From Agelas oroides (Eukaryota; Porifera; Demospongiae; Agelasida; Agelasidae): a stretch of 64,000 bases of DNA. Every line of letters starts with the position of its first letter. The stretch's first letter is position 1. Location: the NCBI GenBank assembly GCA_949130485.1, contig OX422194.1, positions 1,962,641-2,026,640 of the forward strand, written 5' to 3'. Below the pieces are notes generated by a model, which searched no databases, was not told the DNA's origin, and worked only from the letters and a program-made list of their open reading frames with translations. Shown here one piece after another: positions 41,401 through 56,000 of this stretch. The position numbers were made by a program, and so were the translations under genes.

Positions 41401-44400
41401 ACAAGGCTCTACTTGACTATACATGACTCTACTACATTCTACCATGGCTCTACTTCACTCTACTTGACTGTACTAAACTCTACTATGGCCCTACCACATT
41501 CTACCAAGGCTCTACTTGACTCTACACGACTCTACTACTCTCTACCATGACTCTACTTGGATGTACCTGTCTGTACTACACTCTTCCATGGCTCTACTAC
41601 ATTCTACCAAGGCTCTACTTGACTCTACATGACTCTACTTCATTCCACCATTGCTCTTCTTGACTCTACTTGACTGTACTACACTCTACCATGGCTGTAC
41701 TTGGTTCTACTTAGCTCTACTACACTCTACCATAGTCTACTACATTCTACCAAAGCTCTACTTGACTCTACATGACTCTACTACATTCAACCATGGCTGT
41801 ACTTGACTCTACGTGACTGTACTAAACTCTACTATGGCTCTACTACATTCTACCAAGGCTATACTTGACTCTACACGACTGTACTACTCTCTACCATGAC
41901 TCTACTTGGATGTACCTGTCTGTACTACACTCCACCATGGCTCTACTACATTCTACAAAGGCACTACTTGACTCTACATGACTCTACTTCATTCCACCAT
42001 TGCTCTTCTTGACTCTACTTGACTGTACTACACTCTTACATGGCTGTACTGTGTTCTACATAACTCTACTACACTCTACCATGATCTAGTACATTCTACC
42101 AAGGCTCTACTTGACTCTACATGACTCTACTACATTCTACCATGGCTCTACTTGACTCTACTTGACTATACTAAACTCTACTATGGCTCTACTACATTCT
42201 ACCATGGCTCTACTTGACTCTACACGACTCTATTACTCTCTACCATGACTCTACTTGGCTCTACATGTCTGTACTACACTCTACCATGGCTCTACTACAT
42301 TCTACCAAGGCTCTACTTGACTCTACATGACTCTACTACATTCTACCCTAGCTCTACTTGACTCTACTTGACTGTACTATACTCTACTATGGCTCTACTA
42401 CATTCTACCAGGGCTCTACTTGACTCTACATGACTCTACTACTATACCATGACTCTACTTGGCTGTACCTGTCTGAACTACACACTACCATGCCTCCAGT
42501 ACATTCTACCATGGCTCAACTTCACTCTACTTGATTGTACTACATTCTATACCATGGCTCTACCTGACTCTACTTGACTCTACTACACTCTACCATGACC
42601 CTATTCGGTTATACTTGGCTCTACCACAGTCTACCATGGCTCCACTTGACTCTACTTGAATCGACTGCATTCTACAATGGTTCTATTTGAGTCTCCATAC
42701 CTCTACTACACTCTACCATGGCTCTGCTTGAGTCTACATGACTCTACTACATTCTATCACGGTTCTAGTTGACTCTACTTGACTGTACTACACTCTACCA
42801 TGGCTCTATATACTACATTCCACGAAGGTTCTAACTGACTCTACATGACTCTACTTCATTCTACCATTCCTCTTTTTGACTCTACTTTACTCTACTACAC
42901 TCTACCATGGCTGTACTTGGTTCCGCTTAGCTCTACTACACTCTACCATGGTCTATTTCATTCTACCAAGGCTCTACTTGACTCTACATGACTCTACTAC
43001 ATTCTACCTTGGCTCTACTTGGCTGTACCTGGCTCTACTACACTCTGCCATGGCTCTACTATATTCTACCAAGGCTCTACTTGACTGTACATGACTCTAC
43101 TACATTCTACAAAGGCCCTACTTGACTCTACCTCACTCTACTACACTCCACCATGGCTCTACGTGGCTCTACTTGACTCTACTATACTCTACCATGGTTT
43201 ACTACATTCCACCAAGGCTCTACTTGACTCTACATGACTCTACTACATTCTACCATGGCTCTACTTGGATGTACGTGTCTGTAGTACACTCTACCATGGC
43301 TCTACTACATTCTATCAAGGCTCTACTTGACTCTACATGACTCTACTTCATTCCACCATTGCTATTCTTGGCTCTACTTGACTGTACTACACTCTACCAT
43401 GGCTGTAACTGGTTCTACTTAGCTCTACTACACTCTGCCATGGTATACTACATTCTACCAAGACTCTACTTGACTCTACATGACTCTACTACATTCTACC
43501 ATGGCTCTACTTGACTCCACTTGACTATACTAAGCTCTACTATGGCTCCACTACATTCTACCAAGGCTCTACTTGACTCTACACGACTCTATTACTGCCT
43601 ACCATGACTCTACTTGGCTGTACCTGTCTGTACTACACTCTACCATGGTTCTACTACATTCTACCAAGGCTCTACTTGACTCTACACAACTCTACTACTC
43701 TCTACCATGAGTCTACTTGGCTGTACCTGTCAGTACTACACTCCACCATGGCTCTACTACATTCTACCAATTCTCTACTTGACTCTACATGACTCTACTA
43801 CATTCTGCCATGGCCCTACTTGACTCTACTTCACTCTACTACAGTCAACCATGGCTCTACGTGGCTCTACTTGACTCTACTACACTCTACCATGGCCTAC
43901 TTGACTCTATATGACTCTACTACATTCTACCATGGCTCTACTTGACTCTACTTGACAGTACTACACTCTACTATGGTTCTACTACATTCTACCAAGGCTC
44001 TACTTGACTCTACACGACTCTACTACTCTCTACCATGAATCTACTTGGCTGTACCTGTCTGTACTACACTCTACAATGACTCTACTACATTCTACCAATC
44101 CTCTACTTGACTCTACATTACTCTACATCATTCCACCATTGCTCTTCTTGACTCTACTTGACTCTGCTACACTCTATCATGGCTGCACTTGGTTCTATAT
44201 AGCTCTACTACACTCTACCATGGTCTACTACATTCTTCCAAGGCTCTACTTGACTCTACATGACTCTTCTACATTTTACCATGGCTCTACTTGGTTGTAC
44301 CTGGCTCTACTACACTCTGCCATGGCTCTACTATATTCTACCAAGGCTCTACTTGACTGTACATGACTCTACTACATTCTACAAAGGCCCTACTTGACTC

Positions 44401-47400
44401 TACCTCACTCTACTACACTCCACCATGGCTCTATGTGGCTCTACTTGACCCTACTATACTCTACCATGGTTTACTACATTCCACCAAGGCTCTACTTGAC
44501 TCTACATGACTCTACTTCATTCCACCATTGCTATTCTTGACTCTACTTGACTGTACTACACTCTACCATGGCTGTAATTGGTTCTACTTAGCTCTACTAC
44601 ACTCTGCCATGGTATACTACATTCTACCAAGACTCTACTTGACTCTACATGACTCTACTTGACTCTACATGACTCTACTACATTCTACCATGGCTCTACT
44701 TGACTCCACTTGACTATACTAAACTCTACTATGGCTCCACTACATTCTACCAAGGCTCTACTTGACTCTACACGACTCTATTACTGTCTACAATGACTCT
44801 ACTTGGCTGTACCTGTCTGTACTACACTCTACCATGGTTCTACCACATTCTACCAAGGCTCTACGTGACTCTACACAACTCTACTACTCTCTACCATGAC
44901 TCTACTTGGCTGTACCTGTCTGTACTACACTCTACCATGGCTCTACTACATTATACCAAGGCTCTACTTGACTCTGCATGACTCTACTTCTTTCCTCCAT
45001 TTCTATTCTCAACTCTACTTGACTGTACTACACTCTACCATGGCTGTACTTGGTTCTACTTAGCTCTACTACACTCTGCCATAGTCTACTACATTCTACC
45101 AAGGCTCTACTTGAGTCTACAAGACTCTACTACATTCTACCATGGCTCTACTTGGCTGTACCTCTACTACACACTGCCATGGCTCTACTACATTCTACCA
45201 AGGCTCTACTTGACTGTACATGACTCTACTACATTCTAGAAAGGCCCTACGTGACTCTACTATACTCTACAATGGTCTACTCCATTCTACCAAGGCTCTA
45301 CTTGACTCTACATGACTCTACTACATTCTACCATGGCTCTACTTGACTCTACTTGACTGTACTAAACTCTACTATGGCTCTACTACATTCTACCAAGGCT
45401 CTACTTGACTCTACATGACTCTACTACTCTCTACCATGACTCTCCTTAGATGTACCTGTCTGTACTACACTCTACCATGACTCTACTACATTCTACCATG
45501 GCTCTACTTGACTCTACTTGACTGTACTACACTCTACTAAGGTTCAAAGACATTCTACCAAGGCTCTACTTGACTCTACACGACTCTACTTCATTCCATC
45601 ATTGCTCTTCTTGACTCTACTTGACTCTACTACACTCTACCATGGCTGTACTTGGTTCTCCTTAGCTCTACTGCACCCTATCATTGCTCTTCTACATTCT
45701 ACCATGGGTCTATTTGCCTCAACATGACTCTACTACACTCTAACATGGTTCTACTTGGCTGTACCTGGCTCTACTACACTCCGCCATGGCTCTACTACAT
45801 TCTGCCAATGCTCTACATGACTCTACATGACTCTTCCACATTCTACCATGGCCCTACTTGACTCTACTTCACTCTACTACAGTCTACCATGGCTCTACGT
45901 GGCTCTACTTGTCTCTACTACACTCTACCATGGTCTACTACATTCTACCAAGGCTCTACTTGACTCTAAATGACTCTACTACATTCTACCAAGGCTCTAC
46001 TTGACTCTACTTGACTGTACTTCACTCTACTATGGTTCTATTACATTCTACCAAGGCTCTCCTTGACTCTACATTACTCTACTTCATTCCACCATTGCTC
46101 TTCTTGACTCTACTTGACTGTACTACATTCTACCATGGCTGTACTTGATTCTATTTAGATCTACTACACTCTACCATGGTCTACTACATTCTACCAAGGC
46201 TCTACTTGACTCTACATGACTCTGCTACATTTAACCATGTCTCTACTTGGCTGTACCTGGCTCTACTACACTCTGCCATGGCTCTACTACATTCTACCAA
46301 GGCTCTACTTGACTGTACATGACTCTACTACATTCTACAAAGGACCTACTTGACTCTACTTCACTCTACTACACTCCACCTTGGCTCTACGTGGCTCTAC
46401 TTCACTCTACTATACTCTACCATGGTTTACTACATTCCACCAAGACTCTACTTGATTCTACATGACTCTACTACATTCTACCATTGCTCTACTTGACTCT
46501 ACTTGACTGTACTAAACTCTAGTATGGCTCTACTACATTCTACCAAGACTCTACTAGACTCTACACGACTCTACTACTCTCTACCACGACTCTACGTGGA
46601 TGTACGTGTCTGTACTACACTCTACCATGGCTCTACTATATTCTACCAAGGCTCTACTTGACTGTACATGACTCTACTACATTCTACAAAGTCCCTACTT
46701 GACTCTACCTCACTCTACAACACTCCACCATGGCTCTACGTGGCTCTACTTGACTCTACTATTCTCTACTATGGCTGTACTACATTCTACCATAGCTCTA
46801 CTTGACTCTACTTGACTGTACTACACTCTACTATGGCTCTACTACATTCTACCAGGGCTCTACTTGACTCTACATGACTCTACTACTATACCATGACTCT
46901 ACTTGGCTGTACCTATCTATACTACACACTACCATGGCTCCAGTACATTCTACCATGGCTCAACTTGACTCTACTTGATTGTACTACATTCTATACCATG
47001 GCTCTACCTGACTCTACTTGACTCTACTACACTCTACCATGGCCCTATTCGGTTCTACTTGGCTCTACCACAGTCTACCATGGCTCCACTTGACTCTACT
47101 TGAATCGACTGCATTCTACAATAGCTCTATTTGAGTCTCCATACCTCTACTACACTCTACCATGGCTATACTTGACTCTACATGACTCTACTACATTCTA
47201 TCACGGTTCTAGTTGACTCTACTTGACTCTACTACACTCTACCATGGCTCTATATACTACATTCCACGAAGGTTCTACTTGACTCTACATGAGTCTACTT
47301 CATTCTACCATTGCTCTTCTTGACTCTACTTGATTCTACTACACTCTACCATGGCTGTACTTGGTTCTACTCAGCTCTACTACACCCTATCATTGCTCTT

Positions 47401-47740
47401 CTACATTCTACCATGGGTCTATTTCCCTCAACACAACCCTACTACACTCTACCATGGCTCTACTTGACTGTACCTGGCTCTACTACACTCTGCCATGGCT
47501 ATACTACATTCTACCAATGCTCTACTTGACTCTACATGACTCTACTACATTCTACCATGGCCCTACTTGACTCTACTTCACTGTACTACAGTCCACCATG
47601 GCTCTACGTGGCTCTACTTGACTCTACTACATTCTACCAAGGCTCTACTTGACTCTACATGACTCTACTACATTCTACCATGGCTCTACTTGACTCTACT
47701 TGACTGTACTACACTCTACTATGGCTCTACTACATTCTAC
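38440..47740. repeat. ~9.3-kb higher-order duplication, copy 1 (approximate limits)
   Basis: Ordered matches to the downstream block: 38927 to 48251 (9,324 bp), 39452 to 48766 (9,314), 41118 to 49476 (8,358), 43122 to 52220 (9,098) and 45652 to 54547 (8,895). The changing offset is explained by internal tandem gains and losses of about 956, 740 and 200 bp. Limits are estimates because similar short modules occur elsewhere. Confidence 0.65.
39697..41608. repeat. Tandem pair of a ~956-bp unit
   Basis: 39697 and 40653 begin the same segment, and the variant CTAATACTCTCTACCGTGA recurs 956 bp apart (about 39784 and 40740). The downstream ~9.3-kb copy has the unit once, which matches its offset dropping from 9,314 to 8,358. 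A 103-bp pair is nested inside at 40638 and 40741. The end of the second unit is approximate. Confidence 0.7.
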
Positions 47741-48630
47741 CAGGGCTCTACTTGACTTTACATGACTCTACTACTATACCATGAGTCTCCTTGGCTGTAC
47801 CTGTCTGTACTACACACTACCATGGCTCCAGTACATTCTACCATGGCTCAACTTGACTCTACTTGATTGTACTACATTCTATACCATGGCTATACCTGAC
47901 TGTACTTGACTATACTACACTCTACCATGACCCTATTCGGTTCTACTTGACTCTACCACAGTCTACCATGGCTCCACTTGACTCTACTTGAATCGACTGC
48001 ATTCTACAATGGCTCTATTTGAGTCTCCATACCTCTACTACACTCTACCATGGCTCTACTTGAGTCTATATGACTCTATACTACATTCTATCACGGTTCT
48101 AGTTGACTCTACTTGACTCTACTACACTCTACCATGGCTCTATATACTACATTCCACGAAGGTTCTACTTGACTCTACATGACTCTACTTCATTCTACCA
48201 TTGCTCTTCTTGACTCTACTTGACTCTACTACACTCTACCATGGCTGTACTTGGTTCTACTTAGCTCTACTACACCCTATCATTCCTCTTCTACATTCTA
48301 CCATGGGTCTATTTCCCTCAACATGACCCTACTGCACTCTACCATGGCTCTACTTGACTGTACCTGGCTCTACTACACTCTGCCATGGCTATACTACATT
48401 CTACCAATGCTCTCCTTGACTCTACATGACTCTACTACATTCTACCATGGCCCTACTTGATTCTACTTGACTCTACTACAGTCCACCATGGCTCTACGTG
48501 GCTCTACTTGACTCTACTACACTCTACCATGGTCTACTTGACTCTATATGACTCTACTACATTCTACCATGGCTCTACTTCACTCTACTTGACTGTACTA
48601 CACTCTACTATGGTTCTACTACATTCTACC
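46855..48630. repeat. Tandem pair of a ~888-bp unit at the 9.3-kb junction
   Basis: GAATCG markers at 47102 and 47990 are 888 bp apart, and the CCCTATCATT modules at 47379 and 48269 are 890 bp apart. The pair straddles the point where the ~9.3-kb unit starts again. Limits are approximate. Confidence 0.65.
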
Positions 48631-51600
48631 AAGGCTCTACGTGACTCTACACGACTCTACTACTCTCTACCAGGATTCTACTTGGCTGTACCTGTCTGTA
48701 CCATGGCTCTACTACATTCTACCAAGGCTCTACTTGACTCTACATGACTCTACTTCATTCCACCATTGCTCTTCTTGACTCTACTTGACTGTACTACACT
48801 CTACCATGGCTGTACTTGGTTCTACTTAGCTCTACTACACTCTACCATGGTCTTCTACATTCTACCAAGGCTCTACTTCACTCTACATGACTCTACTACA
48901 TTCTACCATGGCTCTACTTCACTCTCCTTGACTATAGAAAACTCTACTATGGCTCCACTATATTCTACCAAGGCTCTACTTGACTCTACACGACTCTATT
49001 ACTATCTACCATGACTCTACTTGGCTGTACTTGTCTGCACCACACCCTACCATGGTTCTACTACATTCTACCAAGGCTGTACATGACTCTACACGACTCT
49101 AATACTCTCTACCGTGACTCTACTTGGCTGTACCTGTCTGTACTACACTCTACCATGGCTCTACTACATTCTACCAAGGCTCTACTTGACTCTACATGAC
49201 TCTATTTCGTTCCACCATTGCTCTTCTTGACTCTACTTGACTCTACTACACTCTACCATGGCTGTACTTGGATCTACTTAGCTCTACTACACCCTATCAT
49301 TGCTCTTCTACATTCTACCATGGGTCTATTTGCCTCAACATGACTCTACTACACTCTACTATGGCTCTATACTTGGCAGTACCTGGCTCTACTACACTCT
49401 GACATACCTCTACTACATTGTACCAATGTTCTACATGACTCTACATGACTCTACTACATTCTACCATGGCCCTACTTGACTCTACTTAACTCTACTGCAG
49501 ACTACCATGGCTCTACGTGGCTCTACTTGACTCTACTACTCTCTACCATGGTCTACTACATTCTACAAAGGTTCTACTTGACTCTACTTCACTCTAGTAC
49601 ACTCTTCCATGGCTCTATGTGGCTCTACTTGGCTCTACTACACTCTACCATTGTCTTCTATATTCTACAAAGGCTCTACTTGACTCTACTTCACTCTGCT
49701 ACACTCCACCATGGCTCTACGTTGCTCTACTTGACTCTACTATACTCTACCATGGTTTACAAGGCTCTACTTGACTATACATGACTCTACTACATTCTAC
49801 CATGGCTCTACTTAACTCTACTTGACTGTACTAAACTCTACTATGGCTCTACTACATTCTACCAAGGCTCTACTTGACTCTACACGACTCTACTACTCTC
49901 TACCATGACTCTACTTGGATGTACCTGTCTGTACTACACTCTTCCATGGCTCTACTACATTCTACCACGGCTCTACTTGACTCTACATGACTCTACTTCA
50001 TTCCACCATTGCTCTTCTTGACTCTACTTGACTGTACTACACTCTACCATGGCTGTACTTGGTTCTACTTAGCTCTACTACACTCTACCATGGTCTACTA
50101 CATTCTACCAAAGCTCTACTTGACTCTACATGACTCTACTACATTCTACCATGGCTGTACTTGATTCTACGTGACTGTACTAAACTCTACTATGGCTCTA
50201 CTACATTCTACCAAGGCTCTACTTGACTCTACATGACTGTACTACTCTCTACCATGACTCTACTTGGATGTACCTGTCTGTACTACACTCCACCATGGCT
50301 CTACTACATTCTACAAAGGAACTACTTGACTCTACATGACTCTGCTTCATTCCACCATTGCTCTTCTTGACTCTACTTGACTGTACTACACTCTTACATG
50401 GCTGTACTGTGTTCTACATAGCTCTACTACACTCTACCATGGTCTAGTACATTCTACCAAGGCTCTACTTGACTCTACATGACTCTACTACATTCTACCA
50501 TCGCTCTACTTGACTATACTTGACTATACTAAACTCTACTATGGCTCTACTACATTCTACCATGGCTCTACTTGACTCTACACGACTCTATTACTCTCTA
50601 CCATGACTCTACTTGGCTCTACATGTCTGTACTACACTCTACCATGGCTCTACTACATTCTACCAAGGCTCTGCTTGACTCTACATGACTCTACTACATT
50701 CTACCATGACTCTACTTGACTCTACTTGACTATACTAAACTCTGCTATGGCTCTACTACATTCTACCATGGCTCTACTTGACTCTACACGACTCTATTAC
50801 TCTCTACCATGACTCTACTTGGCTCTACATGTCTGTACTACACTCTACCATGGCTCTACTACATTCTACCAAGGCTCTACTTGACTCTACATGACTCTAC
50901 TACATTCTACCCTAGCTCTACTTGACTCTACTTGACTGTACTATACTCTACTATGGCTCTACTACATTCTACCAGGGCTCTACTTGACTCTACATGACTC
51001 TACTACTATACCATGACTCTACTTGGCTGTACCTGTCTGAACTACACACTACCATGCCTCCAGTACATTCTACCATGGCTCAACTTGACTCTACTTGATT
51101 GTACTACATTCTATATCATGGCTCTACCTGACTCTACTTGACTCTACTACACTCTACCATGACCCTATTCGGTTCTACTTGGCTCTACCACAGTCTACCA
51201 TGGCTCCACTTGACTCTACTTGAATCGACTGCATTCTACAATGGCTCTATTTGAGTCTACATGACTCTACTACATTCTATCACGGTTCTAGTTGACTCTA
51301 CTTGACTCTACTACACTCTACCATGGCTCTATATACTACATTCCACGAAGGTTCTAACTGACTCTACATGACTCTACTTCATTCTACCATTGCTCTTTTT
51401 GACTCTACTTGACTCTACTACACCCTACCATGGCTGTACTTGGTTCTACTTAGCTCTACTACACCCTATCATTGCTCTTCTACATTCTACCATGGGTCTA
51501 TTTTCCTCAACACGACCCTACTACACTCTACCATAGCTCTACTTGACTGTACCTGGCTCTACTACACTCTGCCATGGCTATACTACATTCTACCAATGCT

Positions 51601-54600
51601 CTACTTGACTCTACATGACTCTACTACATTCTACCATGGCCCTACTTGACTCTACTTCACTCTACTACAGTCAACCATGGCTCTACGTGGCTCTACTTGA
51701 CTCTACTACACTCTACCATGGCCTACTTGACTCTATGTGACTCTACTACATTCTACCATGGCTCTACTTGACTCTACTTGACTGTACTACACTCTACTAT
51801 GGTTCTACTACCTTCTACCAAGGCTCTACTTGACTCTACACGACTCTACTACTCTCTACCATGAATCTACTTGGGTGTACCTGTCTGTACAACACTCTAC
51901 AATGACTCTACTACATTCTACCAATGCTCTACTTGACTCTACATTACTCTACTTCATTCCACCATTGCTCTTCTTGACTCTACTTGACTCTACTACACTC
52001 TACCATGGCTGTACTTGGTTCTATATAGCTCTACTACACTCTACCATGGTCTACTACATTCTTCCAAGGCTCTACTTGACTCTACATGACTCTTCTACAT
52101 TTTACCATGGCTCTACTTGGTTGTACCTGGCTCTACTACACTCTGCCATGGCTCTACTATATTCTACCAAGGCTCTACTTGACTGTACATGACTCTACTA
52201 CATTCTACAAAGGCCCTACTTGCCTCTACCTCACTCTACTACACTCCACCACGGCTCTACGTGGCTCTACTTGACTCTACTCTACTCTACCATGGTTTAC
52301 TACATTCCACCAAGGCTCTACTTGACTCTACATCACTCTACTACATTCTACCATGGCTCTACTTGGATGTACGTGTCTGTAGTACACTCTACCATGGCTC
52401 TACTACATTCTATCAAGGCTCTACTTGACTCTACATGACTCTACTTCATTCCACCATTGCTATTCTTGACTCTACTTGACTGTACTACACTCTACCATGG
52501 CTGTAATTGGTTCTACTTAGCTCTACTACACTCTGCCATGGTATACTACATTCTACCAAGACTCTACTTGACTCTACATGACTCTACTACATTCTACCAT
52601 GGCCCTACTTGACTCTACTTCACTCTACTACAGTCCACCATGGACCTACGTGGCTCTACTTGACTCTACTACACTCTACCATGGCCTACTTGACTCTATA
52701 TGACTCTACTACATTCTACCATGGCTCTACTTGACTCTACTTGACAGTACTACACTCTACTATGGTTCTACTACATTCTAGCAAGGCTCTACTTGACTCT
52801 GCACGACTCTACTACTACTCTCTACCATGAATCTACTTGGCTGTACCTGTCTGTACTACACTCTACAATGACTCTACTACATTCTACCAATGCTCTACTT
52901 GACTCTACATTACTCTACTTCATTCCACCATTGCTCTTCTTGACTCTACTTGACTCTGCTACACTCTACCATGGCTGTACTTGGTTCTATATAGCTCTAC
53001 TACACTCTACCATGGTCTACTACATTCTTCCAAGGCTCTACTTGACTCTACAATACTCTTCTACATTTTACCATGGCTCTACTTGGTTGTACCTGGCTCT
53101 ACTACACTCTGCCATGGCTCTACTATATTCTACCATGGCTCTACTTGACTCTACATGACTCTACTACATTCTACAAAGGCCCTACTTGACTCTACCTCAC
53201 TCTACTACACTCCACCATGGCTCTACGTGGCTCTACTTGACTCTACTATACTCTACCATGGTTTACTACATTCCACCAAGGCTCTACTTGACTCTACATG
53301 ACTCTACTACATTCTACCATGGCTCTACTTGGATGTACGTGTCTGTAGTACACTCTACCATGTCTCTACTACATTCTATCAAGGCTCTACTTGACTCTAC
53401 ATGACTCTACTTCATTCCACCATTGCTATTCTTGGCTCTACTTGACTGTACTATACTCTACCATGGCTGTAATTGGTTCTACGTAGCTCTACTACACTCT
53501 GCATTGGTATATTACATTCTACCAAGACTCTACTTGACTCTACACAACTCTACTACTCTCTACCATGACTCTACTTGGATGTACCTGTCTGTACTACACT
53601 CTACCATGGCTCTACTACATTCTACCAAGGCTCTACTTGACTCTGCATGACTCTACTTCTTTCCTCCATTTCTATTCTTAACTCTACTTGACTGTACTAC
53701 ACTCTACCATGGCTGTACTTGGTTCTACTTAGCTCTACTACACTCTTCCATGGTCTACTACATTCTACCAAGGCTCTACTTGAGTCTACATGACTCTACT
53801 ACATTCTACCATGGCTCTACTTGGCTGTACCTCTACTACACACTGCCATGGCTCTACTACATTCTACCAAGTCTCTACTTGACTGTACATGACTCTACTA
53901 CATTCTACAAAGGCCCTACGTGACTCTACTATACTCTACAATGGTCTACTCCATTCTACCAAGGCTCTACTTGACTCTACATGACTCCACTACATTCTAC
54001 CATGGCTCTACTTGACTCTACTTGACTGTACTAAACTCTACTATGGCTCTTCTACATTCTACCAAGGCTCTACTTGACTCTACATGACTCTACTACTCTC
54101 TACCATGACTCTCCTTAGATGTACCTGTCTGTACTACACTCTACCATGACTCTACTACATTCTACCATGGCTCTACTTGACTCTACTTCACTGTACTACA
54201 CTCTACTAAGGTTCAAAGACATTCTACCAAGGCTCTACTTGACTCTACACGACTGTACTTCATTCCATCATTGCTCTTCTTGACTCTACTTGACTGTACT
54301 ACACTCTACCATGACTGTACTTGGTTCTACTTAGCTCTACTACACTCTACCATGGCTCTACTTGACTGAACATGACTCTACTACATTGTATCACTGTTCT
54401 AGTTGACTCTACTTGACTCTACTAAACTATACCATGGCTCTACTACATTCCACGAAGGCTCTACTTGACTCTACATGACTCTACTTCATTCCACTATTGC
54501 TCTTCTTGACTCTACTTGACTCTACTACACTCTACCATGGCTGTACTTGGTTCTCCATAGCTCTACTGCACCCTATCATTGCTCTTCTACATTCTACCAT

Positions 54601-56000
54601 GGGTCTATTTGCCTCAACATGACTCTACTACACTCTAACATGGTTCTACTTGGCTGTACCTGGCTCTACTACACTCCGCCATGGCTCTACTACATTCTGC
54701 CAATGCTCTACATGACTCTACATGACTCTTCCACATTCTACCATGGCCCTACTTGACTCTACTTCAGTCTACTACAGTCTACCATGGCTCTACGTGGCTC
54801 TACTTGTCTCTACTACACTCTACCATGGTCTACTACATTCTACCAAGGCTCTACTTGACTCTAAATGACTCTACTACATTCAACCATGGCTCTACTTGAC
54901 TCTACTTGACTGTACTTCACTCTACTATGGTTCTACTACATTCTACCAAGGCTCTCCTTGACTCTACATTACTCTACTTCATTCCACCATTGCTCTTCTT
55001 GACTCTACTTGACTGTACTACATTCTACCATGGCTGTACTTGATTCTATTTAGATCTACTACACTCTACCATGGTCTACTACATTCTACCAAGGCTCTAC
55101 TTGACTCTACATGACTCTGCTACATTTTACCATGTCTCTACTTGGCTGTACCACACTCTGCCATGGCTCTACTACATTCTACCAAGGCTCTACTTGACTG
55201 TACATGACTCTACTACATTCTACAAAGGCCCTACTTGACTCTACTTCACTCTACTACACTCCACCTTGGCTCTACGTGCCTCTACTTGACTCTACTATAC
55301 TCTACCATGGTTTACTACATTCCACCAAGACTCTACTTGATTCTACATGACTCTACTACATTCTACCATGGCTCTACTTGACTCTACATGACTGTACTAA
55401 ACTCTAGTATGGCTCTACTACATTCTACCAAGACTCTACTTGACCCTACACGACTCTACTACTCTCTACCACGACTCTACTTGGAAGTACGTGTCTCTAC
55501 TACACTCTACCATGGCTCTACTATATTCTACCAAGGCTCTACTTGACTGTACATGACTCTACTACATTCTACAAAGGCCCTACTTGACTCTACCTCACTC
55601 TACTACACTCCACCATGGCTCTACGTGGCTCTACTTGACTCTACTATACTCTACCATGGTTTACTACATTCCACCAAGGCTCTACTTGACTCTACATGAC
55701 TGTACTAAACTCTAGTATGGCTCTACTACATTCTACCAAGACTCTACTTGACCCTACACGACTCTACTACTCTCTACCACGACTCTACTTGGATGTACGT
55801 GTCTGTACTACACTCTACCATGGCTCTACTATATTCTACCAAGGCTCTACTTGACTGTACATGACTCTACTACATTCTACAAAGGCCCTACTTGACTCTA
55901 CCTCACTCTACTACACTCCACCATGGCTCTACATGGCTCTACTTGACTCTACTATACTCTACCATCGTTTACTACATTCCACCAAGGCTCTACTTGACTC
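47741..56000. repeat. ~9.3-kb higher-order duplication, copy 2 (approximate limits)
   Basis: Colinear with 38440-47740 (see the offsets there). It has one 956-bp unit where copy 1 has two, and an additional ~963-bp tandem pair at 51830-53755. Near 55.44-55.8 kb a further repeat of 308 bp (TGACCCTACA at 55441 and 55749) disturbs the colinearity, so the right limit is uncertain. Confidence 0.6.
51830..53755. repeat. Tandem pair of a ~963-bp unit
   Basis: 51830 and 52793 begin the same segment, and 52220 and 53186 are likewise 966 bp apart. The second copy has a 3-bp insertion, ACT, near 52813. End limits are approximate. Confidence 0.7.
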
